From Candidatus Rifleibacteriota bacterium (GTDB lineage: Bacteria; Muiribacteriota; Ozemobacteria; Ozemobacterales; Ozemobacteraceae), in the NCBI GenBank assembly GCA_015232575.1, contig JADFZL010000002.1, positions 372,001 through 436,000 on the forward strand: a DNA stretch of 64,000 nt, given 5' to 3'. The position numbers were made by a program, and so were the translations under genes. The first letter of the stretch is position 1. The number at the start of each line of letters is the position of its first letter. Shown here in pieces: positions 56,047 to 64,000 of the stretch. The notes under the pieces were generated by a model. That model ran no database searches. It saw only the letters and a list, made by a program, of their open reading frames with translations, and was not told where the DNA came from.

Positions 56047-57039
56047 TTAGAATTGCAGCATCGCGGACATTCGGTGGGCGGCGCCGAGAGTCTCGTCTAC
56101 GTAGGAGTAATCGAAACGCCAGCTCTGAAGTTTGAAGCTTGCTCCAAGAGTAAGGTCACCTTCGTGGCTGCCAAGTCTGAGTGCTGCCATTTCGCCGAGC
56201 CAGTATTCAGCTCCTGCGCGAAACTTCATGTCCATGTCCTGAACTTTGTTCAAATCTGCTGCGAGAGTGATTTTTTTCGTGGGCTGGTATGAGGCACCGA
56301 AAGTAGTGGTCAATGGAACTTTGTCTGACTGTCCAGATTCGGTATCCCATTTGAGACTTTCCCCGATATCGCGTATTGCAAGACCGATACGTGATTTTTC
56401 AGAAGCTTCATACAGAAAGCCGAGATCCATTCCCCACGTTGTAGCAGCATTTGTAAAAAGGGTTTGACTGAGGCGCTTTACGTTTACGCCGCCATAAAAC
56501 TTCTTTCCCATTTTTCTGGCATAGCTGCCGAATGTGTTCATTTCAACATCATCAAAATAGCTGAAGATATAAACATTTTCGCCCGGAACATACATTGGTC
56601 TTCCAGTTGTCTGGTCAACTCTTGTTGCTGGAAGATCAGAAACTGGATTTCCGTTCTGGTCTATTTCAGCCAGTCTGGTTTCCGGAATTCCGTCAATGCC
56701 GAACCGTGCGTGTGATAATGCCACAACAGCTTTTTTCTTGCCATTCTTGTCTTTGAGGATGTGCGCATAGTTGAAAAAGTTGTATTTCCGGTCCAGTGTA
56801 AGATTTGCGTGCATGAACGATGCCTCAGGTTTTTCCAGTAATGCAAGACCAGCAGGATTCCAGAATGCTGCTGTTGCATCGTTAGCTACTCCGACAAAAG
56901 CACTTCCCATACCCAAAGCTCTGGCTCCGACTCCCATTTTCAGATACGCTCCCGCTCCGCCTGCTGAGTCAGCAAAGACTGGAACAGAAAGGATCACTGA
57001 AACAAATACGAGGAGGAGTGAATTTCGAAGGGTTTTCAT
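56047..57039 (-). CDS. PorV/PorQ-like outer-membrane beta-barrel protein
   Basis: A 330-residue protein with signal peptide (NSLLLVFVSVILSVPVFA) and the family signature YLKMGVGARALGMGSAFVGV followed by DATAAFWNPAGLALL. The remainder is built of amphipathic beta strands ending in YVDETLGAAHRMSAMLQF, so a beta-barrel of the PorV (UPF0164) group is likely. ATG 57039 is preceded by GGGGG six bases upstream; an open frame to 57123 overlaps the next gene and is not the start. It is co-transcribed with the lipoprotein gene upstream. PorV belongs to type IX secretion in Bacteroidetes, but the family is broader. Confidence 0.85.
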   Translation of the reverse strand: MKTLRNSLLLVFVSVILSVPVFADSAGGAGAYLKMGVGARALGMGSAFVGVANDATAAFWNPAGLALLEKPEASFMHANLTLDRKYNFFNYAHILKDKNGKKKAVVALSHARFGIDGIPETRLAEIDQNGNPVSDLPATRVDQTTGRPMYVPGENVYIFSYFDDVEMNTFGSYARKMGKKFYGGVNVKRLSQTLFTNAATTWGMDLGFLYEASEKSRIGLAIRDIGESLKWDTESGQSDKVPLTTTFGASYQPTKKITLAADLNKVQDMDMKFRAGAEYWLGEMAALRLGSHEGDLTLGASFKLQSWRFDYSYVDETLGAAHRMSAMLQF

Positions 57040-57119
57040 GGTATTCCCCCTTTGTGAATAATGCATGATTTTTCGGCTTATCGACAAAAAGAACATTTTG
57101 TTTAACGTTTTTAATGATT

Positions 57120-57803
57120 TCATATTCCTGACAATCCCATGTTTCTTAATGAATTATAAATCTGCGCAACTGTTCCATCGGAAGATCCGTCTTCAGTGCG
57201 TGCCACACTGATCTGGGCTCTTGCTTTTTCCTGATCACCTGATGAATTTCTCCAGAAATATGCAAAAGCGAGCAGTGCATGCGCTTCAGCATTGCTGACA
57301 CCTACGGGGTGTACCGATTGAAATCTGAAACTGGTGTTTCCTATTCCAACCTGTTCAAGCAGCGAAACAGCCTGAGTAAAGCCTGATTTCTGACTTCGTC
57401 TGATTATTGCTGAAGCAAGTCCGACGCGGGCTTCATCCAAGACTGAGGTCGCCTGTGAAAAGTAGGAATATCCGCTTTCCAGACCAGCGGATTTTGTGTA
57501 TGACCAGCCCAGACCATTGTTTGCCTGTGCTTTCTGGACATCAGACAAGTTTGAGATGGCAAGAACCTGATTAAACTTACCGATTGCGCTGCTGTACGCA
57601 CCGTATTTAAAATCTTCCCATGCTGATGTAATAAGAGCATCAGGATCGGTGACATTGATGCCGGTTCCGGTGCCTGTACCGGTCGCATCTGGAATATCAC
57701 CGGGAATAACGTACCTTCCGGCACTTCCACCGCTTCCTCCGCATCCGTTTGATGTCACAAAAACAATAACGAACAAAAACGTTAAAAGTAGTCTGGTTTT
57801 CAT
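57120..57803 (-). CDS. TPR-like lipoprotein
   Basis: A 227-residue lipoprotein. The signal MKTRLLLTFLFVIVFVTSNGC ends at Cys21 (weak lipobox SNGC), followed by GGSGGSAG and a Thr-Gly repeat (TGTGTGTG). The rest has TPR-like helices: YGAYSSAIGKFNQVLAIS, QKAQANNGLGWSYTKSAG and SNAEAHALLAFAYFWRNS. It may hold periplasmic partners of the PorV-like barrel encoded next. The ATG has AAGGAG eight bases upstream, directly behind a nine-pair hairpin of the GC-rich module at 57820-57841. Confidence 0.8.
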   Translation of the reverse strand: MKTRLLLTFLFVIVFVTSNGCGGSGGSAGRYVIPGDIPDATGTGTGTGINVTDPDALITSAWEDFKYGAYSSAIGKFNQVLAISNLSDVQKAQANNGLGWSYTKSAGLESGYSYFSQATSVLDEARVGLASAIIRRSQKSGFTQAVSLLEQVGIGNTSFRFQSVHPVGVSNAEAHALLAFAYFWRNSSGDQEKARAQISVARTEDGSSDGTVAQIYNSLRNMGLSGI

Positions 57804-57819
57804 TCAGGTCTCCTTTTTT

Positions 57820-57905
57820 AGAGGGGGCACGCGCCCCCTCTCGGCGGTCGAACAAGTTCGACCACCTTCACTCCCCGCGGTCGCGCCCTTTGTTCGCTCC
57901 CGCTG
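57820..57905 (-). repeat. GC-rich hairpin module, inverted copy
   Basis: On the minus strand it reads as the module at 55970: CGCGGGGAGTGAAGG, then GGTCGAACTTGTTCGACC and the hairpin AGAGGGGGC/GCCCCCTCT at 57841-57820, ending next to the ribosome site of the TPR lipoprotein gene. With 55970-56045 it flanks the two-gene unit in inverted orientation. Confidence 0.78.
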
Positions 57906-58033
57906 GTGCTGCGATACGTTGCCTTTCAAGTTGTTTAGTTTAACACATATTTGAGGGGGTTCGACCACCTTAATTCCCGGCAGCAACGCCGGTGAGAGGT
58001 AGCAGGAGTAACACGACCCCCTTTATTGCGACT

Positions 58034-58193
58034 GTTAGTATGCAAAATCATAAATAAGTGGTCAAATTTGCGTGTTAACTTTGTGGTGGGCTGTCATCTC
58101 GAACGAATGTGAGAGATCCCATAAATGCGAGATTTCTCCCTTCGGTCGAAATGACATGGTTTATGACTCCTTATTATGATTTGCTGTACTAAG
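58034..58193 (+). mobile_element. MITE-like element, copy 5
   Basis: A 160-base element with near-inverted ends GTTAGTATGCAAAATCAT and ATGATTTGCTGTACTAAG. The core runs from TGTCATCTCGAACGAATGTG (about 58095) to CTTCGGTCGAAATGACAT (about 58156). It lies in the 528-base gap between the TPR lipoprotein and the giant Ig protein. Confidence 0.72.
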
Positions 58194-58219
58194 CTTCTCA
58201 GCAATCGAACAAGTAAATT

Positions 58220-58332
58220 GTCTAAATCATTTAAATCTCTTACAATCTCTTGAATCTTTTGATTTTTCTTAATCTGCGAAATCTGCGTAATCTGCGGACA
58301 GCTTTTTTCTTTTCTTTTCTTTTCTTTCTCTT
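58220..58332. repeat. AATCT short repeats and polypyrimidine tract
   Basis: 58220-58297 holds about eight degenerate units of nine to ten bases based on AATCTGCGT (AATCTCTTA, AATCTTTTG, AATCTGCGA). 58303-58332 is an uninterrupted T/C tract with several TTTTC units, ending at the stop of the giant Ig gene. On the minus strand it is a GAAAA-repeat purine run downstream of that gene. Confidence 0.6.
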
Positions 58333-61300
58333 TATCTCAGTACGGCAATTTTCTTAGTCATTTTTGTTTTTTTGTCATAGTTGTCTGGGTCATGTACTAC
58401 AACCTTCACGAAATAAAGCCCATTCGCAACTCTTTTGCCATCTTCGTTTGTCAGATCCCAGGTAAGATCAAGATTCTGTCTTTCACCATCGAATCTGCTG
58501 GCAGATCTTAGTTCTTCACCTGATTTAACCTTTGCACCAGTTGAATCATATATGTCAACTTCAACTGATTCCCCGAAAACATCGTCACGATTCATTCCCA
58601 CTCGAATAACAGCTTTGCTGCGTGCCGGATTGGGGAATACAGCTATTTCATGAATACTGAGCTGTGGTCTGACATTGAATTTCAGAGATTCTGTGATAAT
58701 ATTATTCCCGGTATTGTCTGAAACAGACAGGTATATAATGTGTTCGCCGCTTTTCAGCGCAATTCGCGGCTGAAAAGTAATTTTACCTGATTCAGTATTA
58801 ACAGTAGCTTCACAGCGTTTGTCATCCAGGATTACCTGGACAGAAGAATAATCAACTCCTGCGCCTGCATCCTGGATATTCCATTCAAACACAGGTTTTA
58901 CATCTTTGATAGTTTTATTCGCTTCTATATTACCAAGGTATTTAACACTTGGCGCAAGTGAGTCACGCAATACAGCAAATACTCCGGCTTTATCAGTTGT
59001 GCAGACGAGATTCTTTGAAGAAATATCTCTGCTTATGAACTTCCAGTCGGAATTTTCGCCAACTGCAAATATTCCAATTCCGGCTTTATTCTGCACACCA
59101 GAAATATCAGCACTGACTTCGATTTTGCCTTTCAGCCGTCCGGTCGGGATGCTGAGAAGATAAGCACCGGTTACAGCAGAAAGTTCCTGCCCTGAAACAG
59201 CATTTATTTCCGGAGAGACCTTGCTTTTCAGCATTGAGGCTCTGACTCTGGATGAAGCATAGTACAAATTTTTGCTCTGAGAATCTCTGTTAAGCTTTTC
59301 ACTCACAACGCTTATCATAGAATCTTTATTCAGAGAGCCATTCGGGAAGACAAATGAGAATTTCTGGTCGGCAGAAACAACCGAAGCTCTTGCTGAAGCA
59401 TTGACATAGGCAATTACAAATGCAAGATTCACTGTCGCAGTGTTTCCAGCAAGATCTTTGCCTGTGACCTTAACGGTTGCATTTCCAGGGAAACTCTTAT
59501 CTAGCCTGCTTCCACCAAGGAACAGACGGTTTGTTGGACCAACATTCATTATCAGGGAATTTGAACTTCCGCCGCTCTGAGTGATAAAAGCTGTTGGAGC
59601 TTCTGAAAGTTCTTCGTTTGTAAGCAGGGCTATGCTGATATCGTATTCATCCGCCGGATTACTGAAAATTGATGCTGTGAGAACAGGCGGAGTTACATCC
59701 TGGCCCTTGAATGTGTATCTGGCAAGTGACGAATTGCTCTTATTTCTGAACAGATCTTCGACACCTGATGCATAAATTGTATAACTCTGCGATTCAAGAA
59801 TATCATCATCAGCATGAATTTTTACAGTGCGATTGTCTGACATTATTGAAATTGATGCAATACTGAGAGTCTCAGTCGAAGTGACAAACCTGTAATTTTC
59901 AATTGTTGTGGCAGACGTAGTGTCGAGTGTTTCATCAAATACCAGATTAAACTCTCTTGAATTGGTAATGCCGCTGAACGTGACATTCAGAATCATCGGT
60001 CCCATTGTGTCGGCTGAATATCTTGCGGTATTGTTTCCTGAAACGATCTGATCGTCGTCTGAGCTTCTGAAACCTGATGCAACGGTGATTGTATAGGTTG
60101 AATTATGAGTCGGAACAAGGTTCATGCTCAGATCAACCATTTTTCCGTTAATTGTCACAGGTTCAAGAAATCCGATTCCGACCGGATCATTGGGCGAAAT
60201 GGAATAATTATTCAGATTTTCAGCATCTGAAATGTTTACATCGTGTGTAAATATAAGTCTTACTTTTTTTGAATCAATCTGAACAGCAGATGAGACTTTG
60301 AATGCAGATGCAAGAACATTTATGTCTACATACATCGAAGACGGATTTTCTGCTTCATCAATGACTGTAACTCTGTAAGTTCCGTCTTCTACAAGTTTTC
60401 CTGAGGAATTTGTTCCATCCCAGATTGCACTGAATGGTGAATTCATTCCGCCCATCGGAAGATCTTTCACGACAGTCGAGCCTGACATTATTCTTGCAAT
60501 GAGTGTTCCGGAAGATACAGCCGGGTCGCCGGTCAGTGCCTGAATTGTCAGCGTTGAAACTCTTGGATTAAAGCGTGTGGTCTGGGAAGAATTGTCAGTT
60601 CTGAAAGTTGTCAACTGGCTGATCTGCGGATCATTGCTGTCGATAACCATCGTTGCTGTAGAAACTCCGGTTGGTCCAAGCGGAACGCCGATGTTTCCTG
60701 CGGCATCCACAACATTCAAAACGTATGTACCGTCTGGAAGAATTGCATTTCCTGAATCAGTCGATCTTCCATCGAAGCTTATTGTGTATCCGCCGCCGCT
60801 CAGGGGCCCCATCTGATAAGTATCGGTTGATAATCCGGCATTGCGCACCCGCAATGAAATAGCTTCTCCTGTCGGAATTCCGAGAGAATCTATTTTTACA
60901 TAGGAATGAACTCTCGGGCTGAAAAACACTTTTCCGTTTGAGCTTCTTGCATGGCTGAACAGCCACGAAAGAACCGTCGGAGCCTGTCCGTCGTATACGA
61001 GTGTCGAACGCTGATTTCCTTCGTTTCCATTTTCGTCGTACACTCTCATTTCGTAATTAAACGGACCTGTCTGACCAATCGGATTTCCGTTTAAAGTTCC
61101 GTTCCATAGCGCTGTACCAGTGTTTCCGACCAGGCTGACCGGAATCGAACCGAGAGTTGTGTTTCCCTGGCAGAAATGCAGCCAGTTATTTCCTGAAGGC
61201 TGACTTGAATATGTAATGGTAATCGTTGCAACACCAGGCAGAATATATGGGCTGAACGGCTTTCCTGTAACATGTCCGGTCGGCGCAGTGTATTTGGCGG

Positions 61301-64000
61301 TGGTCGATGGATAAGTGGTTATGGTATATGCATTTATCATCGGTCCGCGTGATCTGATTTCGAGTTTTCCGCCATTATAGGCAACATTCTCACCAGCGCG
61401 GTTTCCCGAAAGATCGTATCCGCTGCTGACATAGTAAGTCTGTGAGCCCTGGGCAGTGTTTTCACCGAAATCAGCGGCGTTAAAATATCTTGCTGTAGTA
61501 CTGTCTATCCAGCTTTCGAATCCGAAATTCATTACAGTTGTGTTAATGTCGCCAAGCCTGAGTGAAGGTCTGTAAGATTCGCTCTGATTCATCGGTTCGC
61601 TGAAAGTTATGAGAAATTGAGCTGTGTTGGCCGCGGTTCTTCCTATGACGCCAATCGGAGTCACTGAAATCACGTATGGCACTTCAGAGTCAAGAGTCAT
61701 TGGCTGGCTTGCATTGGCAAAGCCGGTTCCTGAATTGATACGATCGGCAGTATTGTAAACATAGCTTGCAACGGTCGGATCAGGGTCAAGGGCTTTTCCG
61801 AAAACATCGAAACAGTTTGAAATCTTCATATATGCAGCAAGTGATTGTGCACTCGGGAATGGCTGAGTGTTTGCAAATCTTGCAACAACACGCTTTTTGC
61901 CTGATACATCGCGTTCGCTCCAGGCGACAAATGAGCCAATATCGCAGATTGATTCATCGTCCTGTTTGTTAATTGTGAGCGATGGAAGGATATCCCGGTT
62001 AATTGGAATGTAAATATTCGGAGTTATCGTTGCGGTCTCAAATTCTACTTCGTAGAAAAGATTTCCCGATGAATAACTCTTTGTCGGAGGTGGATCACTC
62101 ATGGCAACAGCAATAACCTTTGGACCATTATATGATGTAGGAAATGTTACTGCGACCGGCATTGCAGTTGATCCGGAAAGTGGATAGCGGTTGCTCTGGT
62201 TGTCCCAGAGGTCCCTGAATGCGCCCTGTTCTGCTGTAACATAAATTTTATCAGTATTCCATGAAAGAATCTCACGGATGTCATCTGTTGAAAGCAGTAT
62301 ATTTGCAGAAGATGCGATATAATCGTTGAGGAGCATTACACCAAAAGACGCCGGAACACTTGCTCTTGAAAGCACAAGACTGCTGCCCGTGCGGTCTGCA
62401 TTCTTGTAAAGAAACACTTTCGAAAGAGCCGAATTAGGAACGGTTCTGCCTGACGGAGCGGGGTAATTGACCTGCATTTCATCGTTGAAGAGCCTTACGC
62501 TTCTTTCAAATGAAATGCTCAGAATTCCGCTGTTTATATCAAGTGTTGACCCGCTGTTAATGTTGAAGTTTGTAAGCACCGGTGTCAGAGCTGCCGGAAC
62601 TGCTGCTTCGAAGGCCGTCGCAGTTACACGGTTTCCCTGAACATCTCTTATCAACACTGGGTTAGAAGCAACGGAAATGTATATGGAAGCCGCAGTTCGC
62701 TGGTATTTCATTGCGATCCAGTTTTGTGCTTCCTGAGAAAGCTTTAATATAACTTCGCGTTTATTGGAACTTATTGTTGCTGATTTTTCATATTCAGTAC
62801 GGACTGTGTATCTTTTGGTATAATCAGCTGGCAAACTGTCATTTGAACGTGTTTTTACAATTGCAATGCTCGAAATAGTGTAGTCTGACCATGTTGTGAG
62901 ATCCATGTCTTTGTCGAACTGCAAATGGAGATCGCTGGGCGTATTTACTGCGTCATACCATCCGCCGGTGAGTTTTGGTTTGACAGCGTAAGCCACTGGA
63001 ACGCTGATTGTATGAGTTGCGGGGTTCTGAATAAGCGGACGGACCCAGTTGCCGGAAAGATCTACGCCAATTTGGCCGCCTTCTGCGTTATAAGCACTTG
63101 TTCCCATCGATAACCAGATAGTCGTGCTTCCCCAGTCAGCAATATTTCTGCGGTTGTCCTGAGACAGAAGTATGCTGACGCGCTTTGAATCTACTCCGGG
63201 GTCTTCGAGAGTATCGGCAGAAGAAAGCTGAATGGTATAGCTTGCATCAGGCGGATTCCCTGAAAGGTCGTCTCTGTTTCCGATTCTCAGCACTTTGTGA
63301 TCAAACCACGAAGTTGCCGCTCCGGGTTTGAGTGTAAGAGACTCGCTGAAAGTAAGATAAAGTCTTTCGCCATCGTATTCTGAACGGGTCAGCGAAGGTC
63401 TTGTCGTATCAACTGCAAGAACAGTGTATGTTGAAAGAGTGTTTCCTGATTTGTCTCTGACGAAAATCGGCAGAACAAAAGTTGCGAGGTCGATTGTCGG
63501 AGTAGAAAGAATAAACGGAGAAGATTTTCCGGAAAGCATTGAACCGGAGAATGTAATCGGCCACGAGCTGCTTCCCTGAATTGGAGAAAGATCTATGAAC
63601 GCATCATAAGGCTGGAAATCGCACGACATTGATGCAATAATAGAATCAGACGAGATTCCTGAGCCTACATTGGCGACCCATGAGAAAGCCTGGTTCGGGC
63701 TGAGAACATTCTGGTATTTAATAATCTGCGGTGGTACATTGTCGATTGCAAATGTTGCAATCTGAACCGGCGGCGCCGCAAGATTTTCGGCGTCATCAGT
63801 AATTCTAATCGAATATCTCGGATAGTCATTTGCTGAGGTTCCCTGCATTGGAATCAGCCACGAACTGGCTGTCCATGTAGATATTTCGAAAGATGCTTCG
63901 TAACGTGAAGTAATGTCTGAGTAATACATTATCCGTTCTTCGATGAGAGCTGAAGCTGACGATAGAAGTTTAACCGAGGCTGAACCCGGATCTGCGAAGT
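58332..64000 (-). CDS. giant exported Ig-like protein with FlgD-like C-terminal domain (5' end outside window)
   Basis: At least 1888 codons with no stop up to the right edge, so the N-terminus is missing; the first ATG at 63929 is internal, since open frame continues upstream (SVKLLSSASALIEER). Many Big_5/SbsA-like and FlgD-like Ig modules follow each other: SSALTFSESLTLKPG-type strands, NSREFNLVFDETLDTTSA, DGTYVLNVVDAAGN and EDGTYRVTVIDEAEN. The last about 95 residues (FPNPARSKAVIRVGM to NGLYFVKVVVHD) are a FlgD-type Ig domain, which often ends secreted proteins. It is probably an adhesin or surface layer protein. No signal peptide can be checked. Confidence 0.85.
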   Translation of the reverse strand, partial: FADPGSASVKLLSSASALIEERIMYYSDITSRYEASFEISTWTASSWLIPMQGTSANDYPRYSIRITDDAENLAAPPVQIATFAIDNVPPQIIKYQNVLSPNQAFSWVANVGSGISSDSIIASMSCDFQPYDAFIDLSPIQGSSSWPITFSGSMLSGKSSPFILSTPTIDLATFVLPIFVRDKSGNTLSTYTVLAVDTTRPSLTRSEYDGERLYLTFSESLTLKPGAATSWFDHKVLRIGNRDDLSGNPPDASYTIQLSSADTLEDPGVDSKRVSILLSQDNRRNIADWGSTTIWLSMGTSAYNAEGGQIGVDLSGNWVRPLIQNPATHTISVPVAYAVKPKLTGGWYDAVNTPSDLHLQFDKDMDLTTWSDYTISSIAIVKTRSNDSLPADYTKRYTVRTEYEKSATISSNKREVILKLSQEAQNWIAMKYQRTAASIYISVASNPVLIRDVQGNRVTATAFEAAVPAALTPVLTNFNINSGSTLDINSGILSISFERSVRLFNDEMQVNYPAPSGRTVPNSALSKVFLYKNADRTGSSLVLSRASVPASFGVMLLNDYIASSANILLSTDDIREILSWNTDKIYVTAEQGAFRDLWDNQSNRYPLSGSTAMPVAVTFPTSYNGPKVIAVAMSDPPPTKSYSSGNLFYEVEFETATITPNIYIPINRDILPSLTINKQDDESICDIGSFVAWSERDVSGKKRVVARFANTQPFPSAQSLAAYMKISNCFDVFGKALDPDPTVASYVYNTADRINSGTGFANASQPMTLDSEVPYVISVTPIGVIGRTAANTAQFLITFSEPMNQSESYRPSLRLGDINTTVMNFGFESWIDSTTARYFNAADFGENTAQGSQTYYVSSGYDLSGNRAGENVAYNGGKLEIRSRGPMINAYTITTYPSTTAKYTAPTGHVTGKPFSPYILPGVATITITYSSQPSGNNWLHFCQGNTTLGSIPVSLVGNTGTALWNGTLNGNPIGQTGPFNYEMRVYDENGNEGNQRSTLVYDGQAPTVLSWLFSHARSSNGKVFFSPRVHSYVKIDSLGIPTGEAISLRVRNAGLSTDTYQMGPLSGGGYTISFDGRSTDSGNAILPDGTYVLNVVDAAGNIGVPLGPTGVSTATMVIDSNDPQISQLTTFRTDNSSQTTRFNPRVSTLTIQALTGDPAVSSGTLIARIMSGSTVVKDLPMGGMNSPFSAIWDGTNSSGKLVEDGTYRVTVIDEAENPSSMYVDINVLASAFKVSSAVQIDSKKVRLIFTHDVNISDAENLNNYSISPNDPVGIGFLEPVTINGKMVDLSMNLVPTHNSTYTITVASGFRSSDDDQIVSGNNTARYSADTMGPMILNVTFSGITNSREFNLVFDETLDTTSATTIENYRFVTSTETLSIASISIMSDNRTVKIHADDDILESQSYTIYASGVEDLFRNKSNSSLARYTFKGQDVTPPVLTASIFSNPADEYDISIALLTNEELSEAPTAFITQSGGSSNSLIMNVGPTNRLFLGGSRLDKSFPGNATVKVTGKDLAGNTATVNLAFVIAYVNASARASVVSADQKFSFVFPNGSLNKDSMISVVSEKLNRDSQSKNLYYASSRVRASMLKSKVSPEINAVSGQELSAVTGAYLLSIPTGRLKGKIEVSADISGVQNKAGIGIFAVGENSDWKFISRDISSKNLVCTTDKAGVFAVLRDSLAPSVKYLGNIEANKTIKDVKPVFEWNIQDAGAGVDYSSVQVILDDKRCEATVNTESGKITFQPRIALKSGEHIIYLSVSDNTGNNIITESLKFNVRPQLSIHEIAVFPNPARSKAVIRVGMNRDDVFGESVEVDIYDSTGAKVKSGEELRSASRFDGERQNLDLTWDLTNEDGKRVANGLYFVKVVVHDPDNYDKKTKMTKKIAVLR

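Noticed and set aside
56047..57803. Type IX secretion system based on the PorV-like protein
   Set aside because: Only a broad-family barrel is present, with no other system component, and the giant Ig protein has a FlgD-like end rather than a clear sorting domain.

Overview
The window looks like chromosome of a low-GC, Gram-negative-type (diderm) bacterium. It has a nearly complete Kdo/heptose/Lpt lipopolysaccharide block, PorV-type outer-membrane and lipobox proteins, type IV pilus genes and a membrane pyrophosphatase. It uses many TTG starts and is rich in exported proteins. The short twin pilins, the HEAT-repeat proteins and the many Ig-like proteins recall candidate phyla such as Riflebacteria/Ozemobacteria. 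That placement is a guess from memory of such genomes and nothing in the window proves it. No rRNA, tRNA, CRISPR array, prophage or transposase gene was seen.

Layout. (1) 0.1-2.5 kb: a papain-like exported protein, a glyoxalase-type enzyme and TrmB. (2) 2.8-12.5 kb, plus strand: three pseudopilin-like genes, an ECF sigma factor with a zinc-finger/FecR anti-sigma, then exported proteins including a four-EF-hand protein and a HEISH metallopeptidase. (3) 12.7-19.2 kb: a GAF-SpoIIE phosphatase, a 1395-residue HEAT-membrane-Ig-VWA protein sharing a duplicated leader with it, and an EamA transporter. (4) 19.5-26.8 kb, minus strand: deoxyhypusine-synthase homologue, GAF-PAS protein, glycosyltransferase, AAA/PD-(D/E)XK protein and heparinase-type lyase. 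(5) 27.0-31.1 kb: membrane pyrophosphatase, a small HEAT lipoprotein and a second deoxyhypusine-synthase-like protein.

(6) 31.3-42.8 kb, plus strand: hldE1-type kinase, gmhA-rfaE2 fusion, kdsB, pyrG, kdsA, kdsD, kdsC, an LpxL-type acyltransferase, lptC, lptA and lptB. Together these make ADP-heptose and CMP-Kdo (pyrG supplies CTP), acylate lipid A and export LPS. (7) 43.2-50.4 kb: a glycosyltransferase, three lipoproteins, a DUF2442 gene with a broken DUF4160 partner, and a Gfo/Idh/MocA oxidoreductase with an unusual N-terminal half. (8) 50.5-55.7 kb, minus strand: STAS protein, aroE, pilB, pilT and two nearly identical pilins with their own strong promoter. (9) 56.0-64.0 kb: PorV-like protein and a TPR lipoprotein, then a giant Ig-like protein with a FlgD-like C-terminus that runs off the right edge.

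Two repeat families fill the gene-free gaps. One is a MITE-like element of about 160 bp with a palindromic core. One copy carries a second 127-bp MITE bounded by a 9-bp target duplication. The other is a GC-rich module made of small hairpins. It forms a 76-bp tandem array before kdsB, it flanks the PorV operon in inverted orientation, and in two places its hairpin abuts the Shine-Dalgarno sequence of a gene. No single clearly new defence or metabolic system stands out. The strongest leads are the HEAT-VWA/SpoIIE pair with its duplicated leader, the hairpin modules and the nested MITE.
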